From: Caballeronia fortuita
Lineage (GTDB): Bacteria > Pseudomonadota > Gammaproteobacteria > Burkholderiales > Burkholderiaceae
Assembly (NCBI RefSeq): GCF_001544835.2
Contig: NZ_FCNX02000022.1
Coordinates: forward strand, 1 to 64,000
Reading direction: 5' to 3'
Length of the DNA stretch: 64,000 nt
Below the pieces are notes generated by a model. That model saw nothing but the letters and a program-made list of their open reading frames with translations. It was not told where the DNA came from and ran no database searches. A program made the translations under genes and the position numbers. The number at the start of each line of letters is the position of its first letter. Positions within the stretch are counted from its first letter, which is position 1. Below, piece after piece: positions 25,535-34,663 of the stretch.

Positions 25535-27997
25535 TCAAGCGTTGACGAGCACGTCGCGCACGTAGTCCTCCCGCCAGTGCGGGCTGCCTGACTTGACGTG
25601 CTTGTCGAGGAGCGCCTGCGCGCGACCGTCCGAGCGCAGGTAGGCAAGTGCCTCCTTCGGGAACTGCGCCTGCAGCATCCGGCTTTGCTTGGCCGTCACC
25701 CACAGGTAGTCGCGGTTGGGCACCGCGTCGGAAATCATCTTGATCTGGTGCTGCGTCAGACCGAATACGTCGCTGTACAGCCCTTGGTTGTTGATCGCGT
25801 CGCTGTTCGGCAGGTAAATGATGTTCGGGATGTTCTCTTTGAGAATCTCGAAGTTCGGCACGCGAGCCAACTGGCCGAGCGACTGCGTGGCCATCAGCAG
25901 CGCCGCGTTGAGCTTTCGGATCGTCACCGCCCAGATTTCGAGGCGCGCGTAGAACTTCGGGTAGGTGAAGAAGAACCCTGCCTCTTCGATCTCGATCACC
26001 GTGTATCGCTTGCCGTCGAGGATTTGCGCGATCCGGTAGAACGCGTAGTCCATGAACAAGGCTGCGGCCACCGGAAAATTCTGAAACAGGTCGCCCATCT
26101 CGATCGACAAGTCGTCCGAGATAGCGAAGCCGTCTTCCGCGTGGTCGAAGAATTTGCCGTTCTTGTTGCCCTCGGTCCAGACCTGAAGGCGCTCGCGCAA
26201 ATCGGCCGGCAGCAGCGTGATCAGCCCCGAAAGACGCCACTTCTCCGGCGGAAAGCCGAGCGCGAGCGTCCGGATGCGCTCGTAAATCTCGGTCTGCTGC
26301 TGCGGCGTGCAGGTGTAGTCCTCGCCCTCGATGGCGAGTTGCACCCAGTCCGCGACGTAGGACCAGTGCTTTTCCTCGCCGATGAGCGAGAGCGGATTGA
26401 CCGAGGTTGCGGCTTCAAAACGCCCGGTTGCATCGATGAACCGGCCACCCGCGAGCAACGTGGGAATGCGAGTCGAGCGGTCTTTGTCGAAACGGATGCG
26501 CCGTGCGCCGTGGCGCCCGGTCTGCGTCATCAGGTAGTTCAGGAACACCGACTTACCGGCACCGATCGGGCCCACGACCAGCGTGTGCGCCTTGCCGCCG
26601 GGATGATGCAGGTCGAAATACTGGAGCGTGCGATGGCGGGTGGGCAGGCAGGTGAGCGGCCCGGTTTTGGTGCCAGACTGCTGCGTGAGCCACTCGTTGA
26701 CCTTCGATCCCTCACCCACGCTGCACAGCGGCGCGATGTCGGATACGGCGGGCGTCTCAACGAACTGCAGGCGCTTTTGCTGATCCCAGCGTCCCGGTAG
26801 CGTCGCGCTCCACGAGGCGAACAGGTTCGTCTTTTCCAGGATCACGCCGAAGCCCGCGTTGCCGATAACGCCGACGACCTGACGCGTCGCGTCTTCGCAT
26901 TCCTCGGGCGTACTGCCGTAGACGACCACCGAAATATTGGCGAAGCCGTACTGCTGACCTTCGGCGTCGAGCTTCGCGAGCGCGTCGCCCGCCTCCTTCG
27001 CCAGAATTTCACGGCCTTCGTCGTTCTTTTGCTCTTCCTTCGTTGCCCACTGCTTGAGGATCGCGACCGGATTGAACGCAGCAACTTTATAAAAGCCGCG
27101 AATTTTCTTGATGTACGCACTTGCGCGCGAGGTGTCGAGGAAACGGAACATCACGCAGACATCCAGTTCCGCGTCCACCTGCGAGAGGACGTCGAGCGCC
27201 GCCTCTTGAAAGCCCATCCATTCCTTGATGCCGATGATCCGCGCGTACACCTTGCCGTGCGCCGATTCGAACATCAATTCGGTCGCGCCGATCGTGACTT
27301 CGGACTCAGTCAGGTGGGTATCGAGCATCGTGACCGGATAGCGCACGCGGCGCTTAGGTGACGACGGGTTCGCGCGCTGGTGCAGGAACGACAGCGCGTT
27401 TTGCAATTGCAGCCGCTTCATCTTCAGGCGCGTGACGCCGCCGACAAAGCCGTCGATCACGGACTCGAACCGCTTGATCTCGTTCTGGATCTTCGTCAGG
27501 TCGAAGGCGAAGGCGCTGCGCGCAAGAATCGTGTCTTTCGCCGCTTCGAACATCGCAACGGCCAGATTCTTGCCGCCGACCGTCATGTGATAGCTGATTT
27601 TGTCGAAGATCCGCGAAATGCCGGTCTCGGGTGTAAAAGCGAGCGCGAGCGAATGCGAGTTCTTGAAGAACTTACCGCTGCCGATGATCGCTTGATTGAT
27701 CGCGTCGACGCGCGCATCGGCTTCCGACGCGAATGTGCCTTCCATGCCGCCGCGCACGCGCCGGTGTGACATCCGCCACCACGCGGTTACCCGGTGGTCG
27801 AAGTTCCGGCATGCATGGTCGAGGTTGTCGCGCGCGGCCGTAATGTCGCCGGGATTCGGCGAATCCGCGTCGATGCCTTCGAACTCGAACACGGTCAGGA
27901 GCGACCCGTCCTTGTTGAGCACCAGCTCGGGCGTGACCATCGTCGCCCATGGCGCGATCTCCTGTACCGCCCGCTTGGTGAACGTCATTTTCAGCAT
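25535..27997 (-). CDS. trbE: TrbE/VirB4-family T4SS ATPase
   Basis: The 820-residue protein has a VirB4 N-terminal domain, Walker A GPIGAGKSV near residue 480, and Walker B VIEIEEAGFFF near residue 660. It would energise pilus assembly and substrate transport at the inner membrane. It overlaps the TrbD gene by seven bases. Confidence 0.9.
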   Translation of the reverse strand: MLKMTFTKRAVQEIAPWATMVTPELVLNKDGSLLTVFEFEGIDADSPNPGDITAARDNLDHACRNFDHRVTAWWRMSHRRVRGGMEGTFASEADARVDAINQAIIGSGKFFKNSHSLALAFTPETGISRIFDKISYHMTVGGKNLAVAMFEAAKDTILARSAFAFDLTKIQNEIKRFESVIDGFVGGVTRLKMKRLQLQNALSFLHQRANPSSPKRRVRYPVTMLDTHLTESEVTIGATELMFESAHGKVYARIIGIKEWMGFQEAALDVLSQVDAELDVCVMFRFLDTSRASAYIKKIRGFYKVAAFNPVAILKQWATKEEQKNDEGREILAKEAGDALAKLDAEGQQYGFANISVVVYGSTPEECEDATRQVVGVIGNAGFGVILEKTNLFASWSATLPGRWDQQKRLQFVETPAVSDIAPLCSVGEGSKVNEWLTQQSGTKTGPLTCLPTRHRTLQYFDLHHPGGKAHTLVVGPIGAGKSVFLNYLMTQTGRHGARRIRFDKDRSTRIPTLLAGGRFIDATGRFEAATSVNPLSLIGEEKHWSYVADWVQLAIEGEDYTCTPQQQTEIYERIRTLALGFPPEKWRLSGLITLLPADLRERLQVWTEGNKNGKFFDHAEDGFAISDDLSIEMGDLFQNFPVAAALFMDYAFYRIAQILDGKRYTVIEIEEAGFFFTYPKFYARLEIWAVTIRKLNAALLMATQSLGQLARVPNFEILKENIPNIIYLPNSDAINNQGLYSDVFGLTQHQIKMISDAVPNRDYLWVTAKQSRMLQAQFPKEALAYLRSDGRAQALLDKHVKSGSPHWREDYVRDVLVNA

Positions 27998-28299
27998 GGA
28001 AGGTCCTGATCAAACCCATACGGCCGCTTGAAGCGCGCGCTAAACCGGCTGCTCGGCCCCGGCTCATAGACGTCCGGGTAACGGTTGTACACCAGCATCA
28101 CGATTCGCCACCACGGGTCAGTCGAGCTTTTCCAGCGCAAAAACACATGCACCACGACGCCGACAAGGAGAAATCCCGGCGTCCAGCTCGTGTAGGTGAG
28201 CAGCGCCGTCATCGTCCCGTTAAAAATGGCAAGCCCCCGGTCTGCCCCGCCCATCTGGCGCGGCAATGAAAGGCCTCGACTAACCTTGTGCTGGCGCAT
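27991..28299 (-). CDS. trbD: TrbD/VirB3-family T4SS protein
   Basis: The 102-residue protein has paired hydrophobic stretches around residues 24-55 and the conserved RYPDVYEP and KRPYGFDQDLP ends of VirB3/TrbD. The ATG at 28299 is close to the TrbC stop and the frame ends overlapping TrbE. Confidence 0.8.
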   Translation of the reverse strand: MRQHKVSRGLSLPRQMGGADRGLAIFNGTMTALLTYTSWTPGFLLVGVVVHVFLRWKSSTDPWWRIVMLVYNRYPDVYEPGPSSRFSARFKRPYGFDQDLPC

Positions 28300-28300
28300 A

Positions 28301-28654
28301 TCAGCAGGCGTTGGCCATGTGGAAGTGGCTCTGCATGATCGGCACGGCGACGGATGCGATACCGAGGCCGACCAGCACCACCGAGAACGTCTTGGCGATA
28401 TTGCTTTCCGAGTTCGCCACTGCAACACCACCCAGCGTGATGAGCACGATGCCGATGCCGTACAGGTACGGGCCGCTGATGAGGTTGCTGATCGTGCAGA
28501 TGATGTCCGTCAGGCCCGTCAGGTTCGAAAAATCGCCCGCAGCCATTGCCGCGACCGACACGACGCTCAAAAGCGCGCCGACCAGCATGGACTTGCCCGG
28601 ACGCAGACGCTTCGCCACCGTGGCGGCTCTGTTGAGTACCTTCTTGCCCTTCAT
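28301..28654 (-). CDS. trbC: TrbC/VirB2-family pilin
   Basis: The 117-residue protein has a leader with a basic stretch, a signal-like segment ending VAAMAAGD, and two membrane helices (GPYLYGIGIVLITLGGVAV and VVLVGLGIASVAVPIM) as in VirB2/TrbC pilins. It follows the TrbB gene by 12 bases. Confidence 0.8.
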   Translation of the reverse strand: MKGKKVLNRAATVAKRLRPGKSMLVGALLSVVSVAAMAAGDFSNLTGLTDIICTISNLISGPYLYGIGIVLITLGGVAVANSESNIAKTFSVVLVGLGIASVAVPIMQSHFHMANAC

Positions 28655-28666
28655 TTGATGCTCCCG

Positions 28667-29716
28667 TTAAAAAACGCGTTGTAGGTCGTAATCGTTGTTT
28701 TTGAATCCCCGGATTTCGAGGATTTCGGAGACGTGCCGCATCTCGCCGGTGCGCTTGAAATGCACGACGTAGTTGAAGCAGTCAGCGATGTTTTTGCGCA
28801 TGTCTTCGAGCTCCCACCGCGATCCGGTCGGGATGCCGAGCATGGCGAGCGATTCGAGGCGGCTGAGCGCCGTGCGCCCGTTGTTCGCGTGGATGGACGC
28901 GAGGCCGCCATCGTGGCCGGTGTTGAGCGCCTGCAGCAGGTCATAGGCTTCGCCGCCCCGGACTTCACCAACGATGATGCGGTCGGGGCGAAAGCGCAGG
29001 CACAGCGCGACGAGCAGTTGCGTCGTCACGTTCGTGTCGGCATTGGAGAGCAGCCGCACGCGGTTGGGCACGTGCAGCTTCAATTCCATCGTGTCCTCGA
29101 TGGAAATCACCCGCTGGTCGGACGGGATCTGTTCGATCAGCGCGTTGAGGAACGTGGTCTTACCTGCTGACGTGCCGCCGGCGACGAGGACGTTCTTGCG
29201 TGATTGGACGAGCGCGACGAGCGCGCGCATGAGCGCCTCGTCCTCGATGCCTTCCTCAAAGTGAATGGCTTCCGCGAACTCCGGCCGAGCATTCGCCGCA
29301 GAGAACGCCCCCATGCTCACGTAGTCCGAGAGCGTCAGCTTCGACTCCCGATGCTTCCGGATGCTCAGCGCGTGCCCGTCGATCGACGTCGGACTCATGA
29401 CCGCTGCGATACGCAGGTTTTGATGGCCCGCGTTGATGATCCCCTTGTCGCTTCCCGCCTTCGCCGACTTTTCGACGGACGAGGCGAGGGAATGAATTGC
29501 GCCTTCAAGCTGTTCCGGGCGCAGGTCGACGTTCTCCCGCGTCATCACGCCCCGACGCTCCACCCAGACGTTGCGGTAGTCATTGATCATGATTTCCGCG
29601 AGGTCAGGCGCATCGAGCAGCTCGCGCAGCGGCGAGAGCGCATGGAAAAACATGCGCACGGCTTCAGCTTCCAGCGGACGCAGCTTCAGGAGTGGGTTAT
29701 CGACAGACTCGGACAT
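28667..29716 (-). CDS. trbB: TrbB/VirB11-family T4SS ATPase
   Basis: The 349-residue protein has Walker A AGGTSAGKTT at 179-188, an Asp box SIEDTMEL and the GEVRGGEAYDLLQALNTGH segment of VirB11/TrbB secretion ATPases. It is the first gene of the conjugation operon. No VirB8, VirB9 or VirB10 homologues follow, so the channel core is not encoded here. Confidence 0.9.
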   Translation of the reverse strand: MSESVDNPLLKLRPLEAEAVRMFFHALSPLRELLDAPDLAEIMINDYRNVWVERRGVMTRENVDLRPEQLEGAIHSLASSVEKSAKAGSDKGIINAGHQNLRIAAVMSPTSIDGHALSIRKHRESKLTLSDYVSMGAFSAANARPEFAEAIHFEEGIEDEALMRALVALVQSRKNVLVAGGTSAGKTTFLNALIEQIPSDQRVISIEDTMELKLHVPNRVRLLSNADTNVTTQLLVALCLRFRPDRIIVGEVRGGEAYDLLQALNTGHDGGLASIHANNGRTALSRLESLAMLGIPTGSRWELEDMRKNIADCFNYVVHFKRTGEMRHVSEILEIRGFKNNDYDLQRVF

Positions 29717-29884
29717 GCGATGCTTTGTGGGCTATCTAACATGTCGGCTATTGTTGGCGTTGGCAAACGCGCGCAGGCATCGAAAGAGGCGTCAAATTGA
29801 GCAGCTTTCTCCGCGACTGCAGAGATATATTCGGGGGCTGTTACGGAAAGGACCCGCCGATTCTTTCGCTGAGGGTGTCGACCA

Positions 29885-30013
29885 ACGCTCTCCGGAGAGC
29901 GTCCCACTGCACTTCTCGTTTATGTTAAGTCACTGAATTTAACGCCGAAAATCCATGTTACAAAATGAGCCGGATATTCACACCCCCTTAGTCGGCTCAC
30001 TTTTCGCATTGTG
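29885..30013 (+). repeat. ~130-bp repeat, copy 2
   Basis: Palindrome half ACGCTCTCC at 29885-29893 with its mirror, then the same core (29957-30012) as copies 1 and 3. It bounds the conjugation block on its right side, in direct orientation to copy 1, 13.8 kb away. It lies upstream of the TrbB-like gene, not between convergent genes. Confidence 0.8.
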
Positions 30014-30189
30014 AGACGTAGCGGTTGACTGGCGTTACCGATCCGGCTTGCTATATTTGACCTTTCCGCCAGGAGTCCGCGGCGATGCACGTTGGAAAAC
30101 CAGTCAAGCCAGCGTCGCGGGCGTGCCGCAGTAGTCGCAGTTGGGGTGAGGAAGACGGTCCGTTGTGGCTTTGAGCGGACGCGTGGGCC

Positions 30190-30540
30190 GGCGTTTTTCC
30201 GCGCAGCACCCGCCACGTACCGCTAGGCCGTCTCGCTGACGCCCGGCTGCGCGACCTAAAGGCGAAGCTCCATGCGGCGCTCGAACCGTTGGTTGCCGCG
30301 AAGGTCCGGCGCGATGGCTGCAATGTGTTTGAGGCGCGCGCCAAAGCAACGAAATGGCTCGCGGCCGAAATCGGGGCGGATGCGGAGAAGTGCTCGATCC
30401 ATACGCTCGGCGCGGATGCACCGCTAGCCCTTCAGAACCGGCGTGGGAAGATCGTTAACACTGGCAGCCAATCAAACGTTTGCTATGTCTCGCACCCTTC
30501 CATTCCAGCGCTCCTCTCAGGCCGCCCGCGCGCGCCTTAA
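30190..30540 (+). pseudogene. Remnant of a zinc-finger (DUF3268-like) protein
   Basis: The plus-strand frame contains VPLGRLADARLRDLKAK, an amphipathic helix, then ATKWLAAEIGA and a Cys/His segment. This resembles the C-terminal half of DUF3268 zinc-finger proteins. No start or N-terminal Cys motif is present in this orientation. A fragment reading PNCDYCGTPATLA, like the missing N-terminus, lies on the opposite strand at 30104-30145. The gene appears to have been broken and partly inverted beside repeat copy 2. Confidence 0.3.
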
Positions 30541-30952
30541 CAAAGCGCAACTGCTCCCGATCCCGCGTTCCGTTGCCGATGAGCTCGCGCTTTGTGCCCA
30601 CCTGTCGTTGGAAGCCATCCGCGGCGACTGTGACCATATCGGCCCGGCGCAGCACATCACAGAAGTCGTATTGCTCGGCAAGTTCCTTAGCGAGGCGGGT
30701 CACGGCGAGTTTTCTCACGAATCGCTGCTGGCGGCCGACCGAGCAATGGCTGAAGTGTTCGAAGGCGGCAGGCAAACCGGAACGTGGGGTGTCGCCTCCG
30801 ACGCCGCCTTTGCGCTACTGGCCGCGATCGTCTGCATGTACGATCGTCAACTCCATAGCGCGACGCTCGGCGCGCTAACCACCGCAAGCGACCGTCTGGA
30901 AAGGTTCAAAGGCGGCGAGGCTTACCAGCCGCTGCAGAAACGCCGCGCGTGA
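30485..30952 (+). CDS. Hypothetical protein (155 aa)
   Basis: A helical soluble protein with a basic N-terminus; no domain is recognised. The start at 30485 is preferred over 30443 because the sequence from MSRTLPFQRS has protein-like character, but neither has a strong ribosome binding site. A terminator follows. Confidence 0.5.
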   Translation: MSRTLPFQRSSQAARARLNKAQLLPIPRSVADELALCAHLSLEAIRGDCDHIGPAQHITEVVLLGKFLSEAGHGEFSHESLLAADRAMAEVFEGGRQTGTWGVASDAAFALLAAIVCMYDRQLHSATLGALTTASDRLERFKGGEAYQPLQKRRA

Positions 30953-30964
30953 AACTCGCGCGCA

Positions 30965-31002
30965 GAAAAAAAGCCCGGCAAATTTGCCGGGCTTTCGTTT
31001 TT
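30965..31002. terminator. Bidirectional intrinsic terminator
   Basis: AAAGCCCGGCAAATTTGCCGGGCTTT forms a symmetric hairpin with A-rich and T-rich flanks between convergent genes (here described by its arms AGCCCGGCAA and TTGCCGGGCT). Confidence 0.8.
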
Positions 31003-31029
31003 CAGGGAATGCCCGGCCAAAGCCGGGGA

Positions 31030-32355
31030 CTAGCAGATCACCTCCATCGTCTCGCCAAACGGCGCCTTGCGAGCGCGCGTCAAAGGCGTGGTCGATGCCC
31101 ACAGCACCGGATAGTGGGGCGCGACGGTCGGAAAGCGCCCCACCATATCTGTCAGGTAGACCAGAAAGGCGGGGTTCATGTCGTCTTGCGCGACCCGGTT
31201 GAACGGATCGACGAACGCCGTCCCGCCACCACCACGCACGGGCTTGATCTCCGGCGAGTCGCCTCGCTCGAAGATCTGCACCTGCGTGACGCGCGTGTCG
31301 CAATCCATCACGATCAAGCGCGCGGGCTTCAGCGAGTGGAAAACCGCGAGGATCTCCGCGTCGAACTGCGCCTGCGTCTCGTCGAACACCGAGCCGCTTG
31401 AGTCACGGACGAACACCGCATCGCCGATCGCTGGTGTATGCAACGACGGCAAATAGAAGCCGAGATGCAGATACCGGCGATTCGGCGCCGCAAAGCTGTA
31501 GTCCGACGGCGACGACTGCTGAGCGAAACGATGCAGCACCGCGCGCCAGTCCACAACAGGCCGAACCGCTTCCCCGGCCATCGCCTGCAGATCGCCGGGG
31601 AGCTTGCCGCGCATCGCGGCCGCTTTCGCGGCTTGCGTGACGGCAACCTTCCACTCCGCCTCCTTTACCGGCTTGTCCGGGCCTTTGTAGGGCCGCACTT
31701 CGCCGAAGGAGCCGGGCTTTGCTGGCTGATCGGCGGGCGACTGCCCCGGCGCGGTGCCGTTCTGGCCACCAGGCTTCGGAGCCTGCCCGCCGTTCGGCTG
31801 CTGCTGGTCTTGCTGACCCGGCTGCGGCTGCTGCCGCTGCTGCGGCTGCTGCCCGTTCTGAGGCTGCTGGTTCTGCGGCTGCTGATTCTGCTGCGGAGGC
31901 TGTTGCTGCTGTTGCTGCTTTTCCTTCTCCTCCTGCGTCAGTAAGCCGTAGATCTCCTCGGCCGACTTGCCCGTATAACGCGGATCGACGAGCGCCCCTT
32001 TCGGCAGAATCATCCCCGACGACAGCACGATCGGGTTGATCGCGTAGTCGCAGGCATCGTTCCATCGGTCGGGATCGCGCGCCCCCTGACGCCAGCAGTG
32101 GCCATTGGCCACGTGCAGCACCTCGTGGGCGACGACGCCGCGCACTTCGAGGTCGCTGAGCGACTCCATGTACGTCGGGTTATAGCCCAACGTCTCGCCG
32201 TCGACCCAAAACGTCTTGGTCGACGGATCCTCGCGAACGTTTAATCGGAGCGCTAGCGCCCCGAAGAAAGGTTGCGAGAGAACGAGCTCGGTCCGCTGCC
32301 GGGCAATGCGCGGATGGACCGCGCTACTGCCCAGCACAACATCGGTGCGGTCCAT
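31030..32355 (-). CDS. DUF2201-type metallopeptidase with C-terminal VWA-like domain
   Basis: The 441-residue protein has HEVLH at residues 77-81 (HExxH zinc motif), a Gln/Pro-rich linker around residues 145-205, and a C-terminal VWA-like domain with a DSSGS MIDAS-type motif. Such proteins pair with MoxR ATPases, which remodel a target with the VWA protein as adaptor. The MoxR and DUF3150 genes lie immediately upstream. Target unknown. Confidence 0.8.
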   Translation of the reverse strand: MDRTDVVLGSSAVHPRIARQRTELVLSQPFFGALALRLNVREDPSTKTFWVDGETLGYNPTYMESLSDLEVRGVVAHEVLHVANGHCWRQGARDPDRWNDACDYAINPIVLSSGMILPKGALVDPRYTGKSAEEIYGLLTQEEKEKQQQQQQPPQQNQQPQNQQPQNGQQPQQRQQPQPGQQDQQQPNGGQAPKPGGQNGTAPGQSPADQPAKPGSFGEVRPYKGPDKPVKEAEWKVAVTQAAKAAAMRGKLPGDLQAMAGEAVRPVVDWRAVLHRFAQQSSPSDYSFAAPNRRYLHLGFYLPSLHTPAIGDAVFVRDSSGSVFDETQAQFDAEILAVFHSLKPARLIVMDCDTRVTQVQIFERGDSPEIKPVRGGGGTAFVDPFNRVAQDDMNPAFLVYLTDMVGRFPTVAPHYPVLWASTTPLTRARKAPFGETMEVIC

Positions 32356-32364
32356 GACGCCCCC

Positions 32365-33279
32365 TTACGCGACGAGGCGCAGTTGGCTTGCACCGGCCGA
32401 CTCGACTTCCATCGGCTCCGGCTGCATGCCCATGAACGCGGCCATCAGCCCTTCGATCTCCTGTGCCTTGCTGGCCACCTGGGAACGAAGCACGCGCGAG
32501 TCTTTCAGTTCCGCTCCCGTATGCACGGCCAGATGCGTCTTGGCCTGCTCGAGGATGTGCGTGAGCTGCGGGTCGTTCGCAAAGTTCAGCTTCGGCAGCA
32601 AAGCGCACAGCTCGCGCACGTTGTTGGCGACGTCCAGTCGGACGTTGCCCGTCGCGTACAGCCGATTGGCCATCTGCGAGACGGCTTCGTACAGACGCCG
32701 CACCAGGTCCTCGTTCGCGGTCGCGATCGAGGCGAGAACGTGCTGGTCCAACTCGCTCTTGAGCGTGTTGAGCACGTTCGCCGGAAGCTCGACGCCGAAC
32801 TGGCTAGCATCGGGGAACGGCAGAACCGCCATCTTCACGCCGAACTTCGTGGTCAGCTCAGCGAGGGTCGGATAGTCCGCCTCGTTGAACAGCCCATTCA
32901 GTTCTTCGCGAGCCGCTTCCTTGAGATTCAGGTAGTCGGTGAGGAACACGGAGACCGCCAAGTCGAACTCGTCTTTCAACGAGCGCATCTTTTCGGCGAA
33001 ATCCATGTAGACCATCGTCGGCAGCAGCCGCACGCCCAACTGGTCGTACTTCAGCGTGTGATCGTAGAAGTACGAGCGGATGCGGCCGGCGAGCGTCACG
33101 ACTTCAGCAAAGCTCGGCGCGTGCTCGGGCAACAGGCGTTTGTTGAATCTGCCGATGCCCTTCGCGTGGTGCTTGCTCTCGACTTCCTGCGTCACCTTGC
33201 CGTCGAAACGGCGGGCGACCCAGGTCGAAATCGTGACGGAGCAGAGCATGACCTTCGATTGGATGGAAGTGATGTCCAT
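32365..33279 (-). CDS. DUF3150-like protein of the MoxR/VWA trio
   Basis: The 304-residue helical protein (FNKRLLPEHAPSFAEV near residue 45, RSYFYDHTLKYD near 68) fits the DUF3150 family, which is known next to MoxR ATPases on phages and plasmids. The ATG at 33279 has GAGG eight bases upstream. It lies ten bases before the metallopeptidase gene. A terminator lies between it and the MoxR gene. Confidence 0.6.
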   Translation of the reverse strand: MDITSIQSKVMLCSVTISTWVARRFDGKVTQEVESKHHAKGIGRFNKRLLPEHAPSFAEVVTLAGRIRSYFYDHTLKYDQLGVRLLPTMVYMDFAEKMRSLKDEFDLAVSVFLTDYLNLKEAAREELNGLFNEADYPTLAELTTKFGVKMAVLPFPDASQFGVELPANVLNTLKSELDQHVLASIATANEDLVRRLYEAVSQMANRLYATGNVRLDVANNVRELCALLPKLNFANDPQLTHILEQAKTHLAVHTGAELKDSRVLRSQVASKAQEIEGLMAAFMGMQPEPMEVESAGASQLRLVA

Positions 33280-33313
33280 GAGAGAACCTCGTAGAAATGA
33301 ATGGATGAAGCAA

Positions 33314-33351
33314 AGAAAAAGGCCCTGTGCGTCCGAAGACGCGACAGGGCC
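33314..33351 (-). terminator. Intrinsic terminator inside the MoxR operon
   Basis: On the minus strand GGCCCTGTCGCGTC-TTCG-GACGCACAGGGCC is followed by five T. It lies between the MoxR gene and the DUF3150 gene with no obvious new promoter between them. Confidence 0.8.
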
Positions 33352-33385
33352 AACATGGGTGATGCTGAGAAAAGTGGAGTGCTTG

Positions 33386-34411
33386 TTACTCGCCGCGGAT
33401 GATCTTGCCGATCTCCCCGCCTTGCGCGCCAATGAAGGCATACGAATTCTGGATCTGCGGCGAGCGCTGGACAGCGTCTCGCACGAGCAGCGCTGCAAAC
33501 TCGCGATGCCCTTCACCGATCAGACGCTCGGTGTAGCGCACGACACGATCGAAGTTGTTTTCGTTCGCGCGTGCCGCAAGCGCTGCCGCGATCGCGTACA
33601 ACGCCGAAGGCGTCGTCGGAATCATGGCCGTGTCGGGCGCGAGAAGAATCGCGTCCGGATTCGGCAGTTCGCGGAAGATCTGGAGGAACGCGACCAGTTC
33701 CGTTGCGGCACCCTCTCCCACCGAACCGGCATAGGAGATGTGCTCAAGGTGCTTGGGGACTACGTCCATGGTTTTCGCCACGAACCCCCAGCTACGCGGG
33801 CTCGGTGCATTCTCGATATCGCGCGACGTCTTCTGCACGGACAGCAAGTCCGGACGGAAGCGCAGAAACGCGATGAGTGCCGGCGGGATGTTTTCGCGCA
33901 CGGCCCACTGCGTCCAGTCGTCGATGGTCGGTTCCAGCTCTACCACCGTGGCGAAACGCGAGATCACCGGATCGAGAATCCCGGAGACACCGGCGTTATC
34001 CGTGCGGCGGTTCGTGGCCGCGAGGAACGTGACCTGCGGCGGCAGAACGTGCTCGCCGACGCGCCGCGCGAGCAGCAACTGCATCTTCGCGGCTTGCACG
34101 GCGGGCGAGGCCTGCCCAAGGTCGTCCAGGAACCAGATGAGCGGTCGTCTGGCAGTCATCGCTCGTTCCAAATCCCCGAACGGCAGGAACTTGGCGGTCG
34201 CGCCATCGGGCGAGGGAAACGGCAACCCTTTCGAGTCGGTCGGATCCTCGACAACCGGGTGACTGATGAGCAGTTCGTGATCAGTCGCATGCGCGGTCTG
34301 TTCGACGATGTCGCTCTTGCCGATGCCCGGGCGGCCAGTGATGAGCACCGGCAGACGCTTCGGCACGTACAGCGAGAGGAGTTCGGCGAGTTGAGCGGGC
34401 GTGACTTTCAT
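33386..34411 (-). CDS. MoxR-family AAA+ ATPase
   Basis: The 341-residue protein has Walker A GRPGIGKSD near residue 26, Walker B LIWFLDDLGQ near residue 91, and the sensor segment FLAATNRRTDNAGV. These place it in the MoxR/CobS-like AAA+ group. It should work with the VWA protein of the same operon. The ATG at 34411 follows leader L5; an upstream in-frame TTG is ignored. Confidence 0.85.
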   Translation of the reverse strand: MKVTPAQLAELLSLYVPKRLPVLITGRPGIGKSDIVEQTAHATDHELLISHPVVEDPTDSKGLPFPSPDGATAKFLPFGDLERAMTARRPLIWFLDDLGQASPAVQAAKMQLLLARRVGEHVLPPQVTFLAATNRRTDNAGVSGILDPVISRFATVVELEPTIDDWTQWAVRENIPPALIAFLRFRPDLLSVQKTSRDIENAPSPRSWGFVAKTMDVVPKHLEHISYAGSVGEGAATELVAFLQIFRELPNPDAILLAPDTAMIPTTPSALYAIAAALAARANENNFDRVVRYTERLIGEGHREFAALLVRDAVQRSPQIQNSYAFIGAQGGEIGKIIRGE

Positions 34412-34475
34412 GATGGCTTCCAAAGAGAAGCCCCATAAAGACTACGCCCGTAGGGACGTGGTCCCTGTGGGGCAA
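34412..34475 (-). promoter_or_regulatory. Leader L5
   Basis: A GGGAC/GUCCC hairpin with loop CAC sits inside an outer CCC/GGG pairing. A second hairpin GGCUUC/GAAGCC covers the GGAAG ribosome binding site. The loop pairing (ACG with CGU) is short. Confidence 0.55.
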
Positions 34476-34481
34476 GATATG

Positions 34482-34504
34482 AAAAAGCCGGCTCGTGGCC
34501 GGCT
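34482..34504 (-). terminator. Terminator directly after P4
   Basis: On the minus strand AGCCGGCC-ACGA-GCCGGCT is followed by TTTTC. It begins one base after the P4 hairpin and lies before leader L5. Confidence 0.75.
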
Positions 34505-34588
34505 GGGTCGATGCGTCAGTGACGCGGGTGATAGATGCAGTGTAGGGGTCGTGGGATCAGTCAATCCGTGCAAAGGTCACTATTTCAT
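34505..34588 (-). promoter_or_regulatory. Promoter module P4
   Basis: On the minus strand the upstream box ATGAAATAGTGACCTTTGCA (34569-34588) precedes a -10-like TACACT and the hairpin CACCCGCGTC-act-GACGCATCGACC (34505-34532). It would drive the MoxR operon through terminator and leader L5. Confidence 0.6.
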
Positions 34589-34621
34589 AGCGCCTTAAGC
34601 CGCCGTGTCATCGCGAGCGGT

Positions 34622-34650
34622 GAAAAAGAACCCGGCACGATGGCCGGGTT
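34622..34650 (-). terminator. Intrinsic terminator
   Basis: On the minus strand AACCCGGCC-atcgt-GCCGGGTT is followed by CTTTTTC. It ends the 505-residue gene. Confidence 0.75.
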
Positions 34651-34663
34651 GGTCGAAAGAGAA

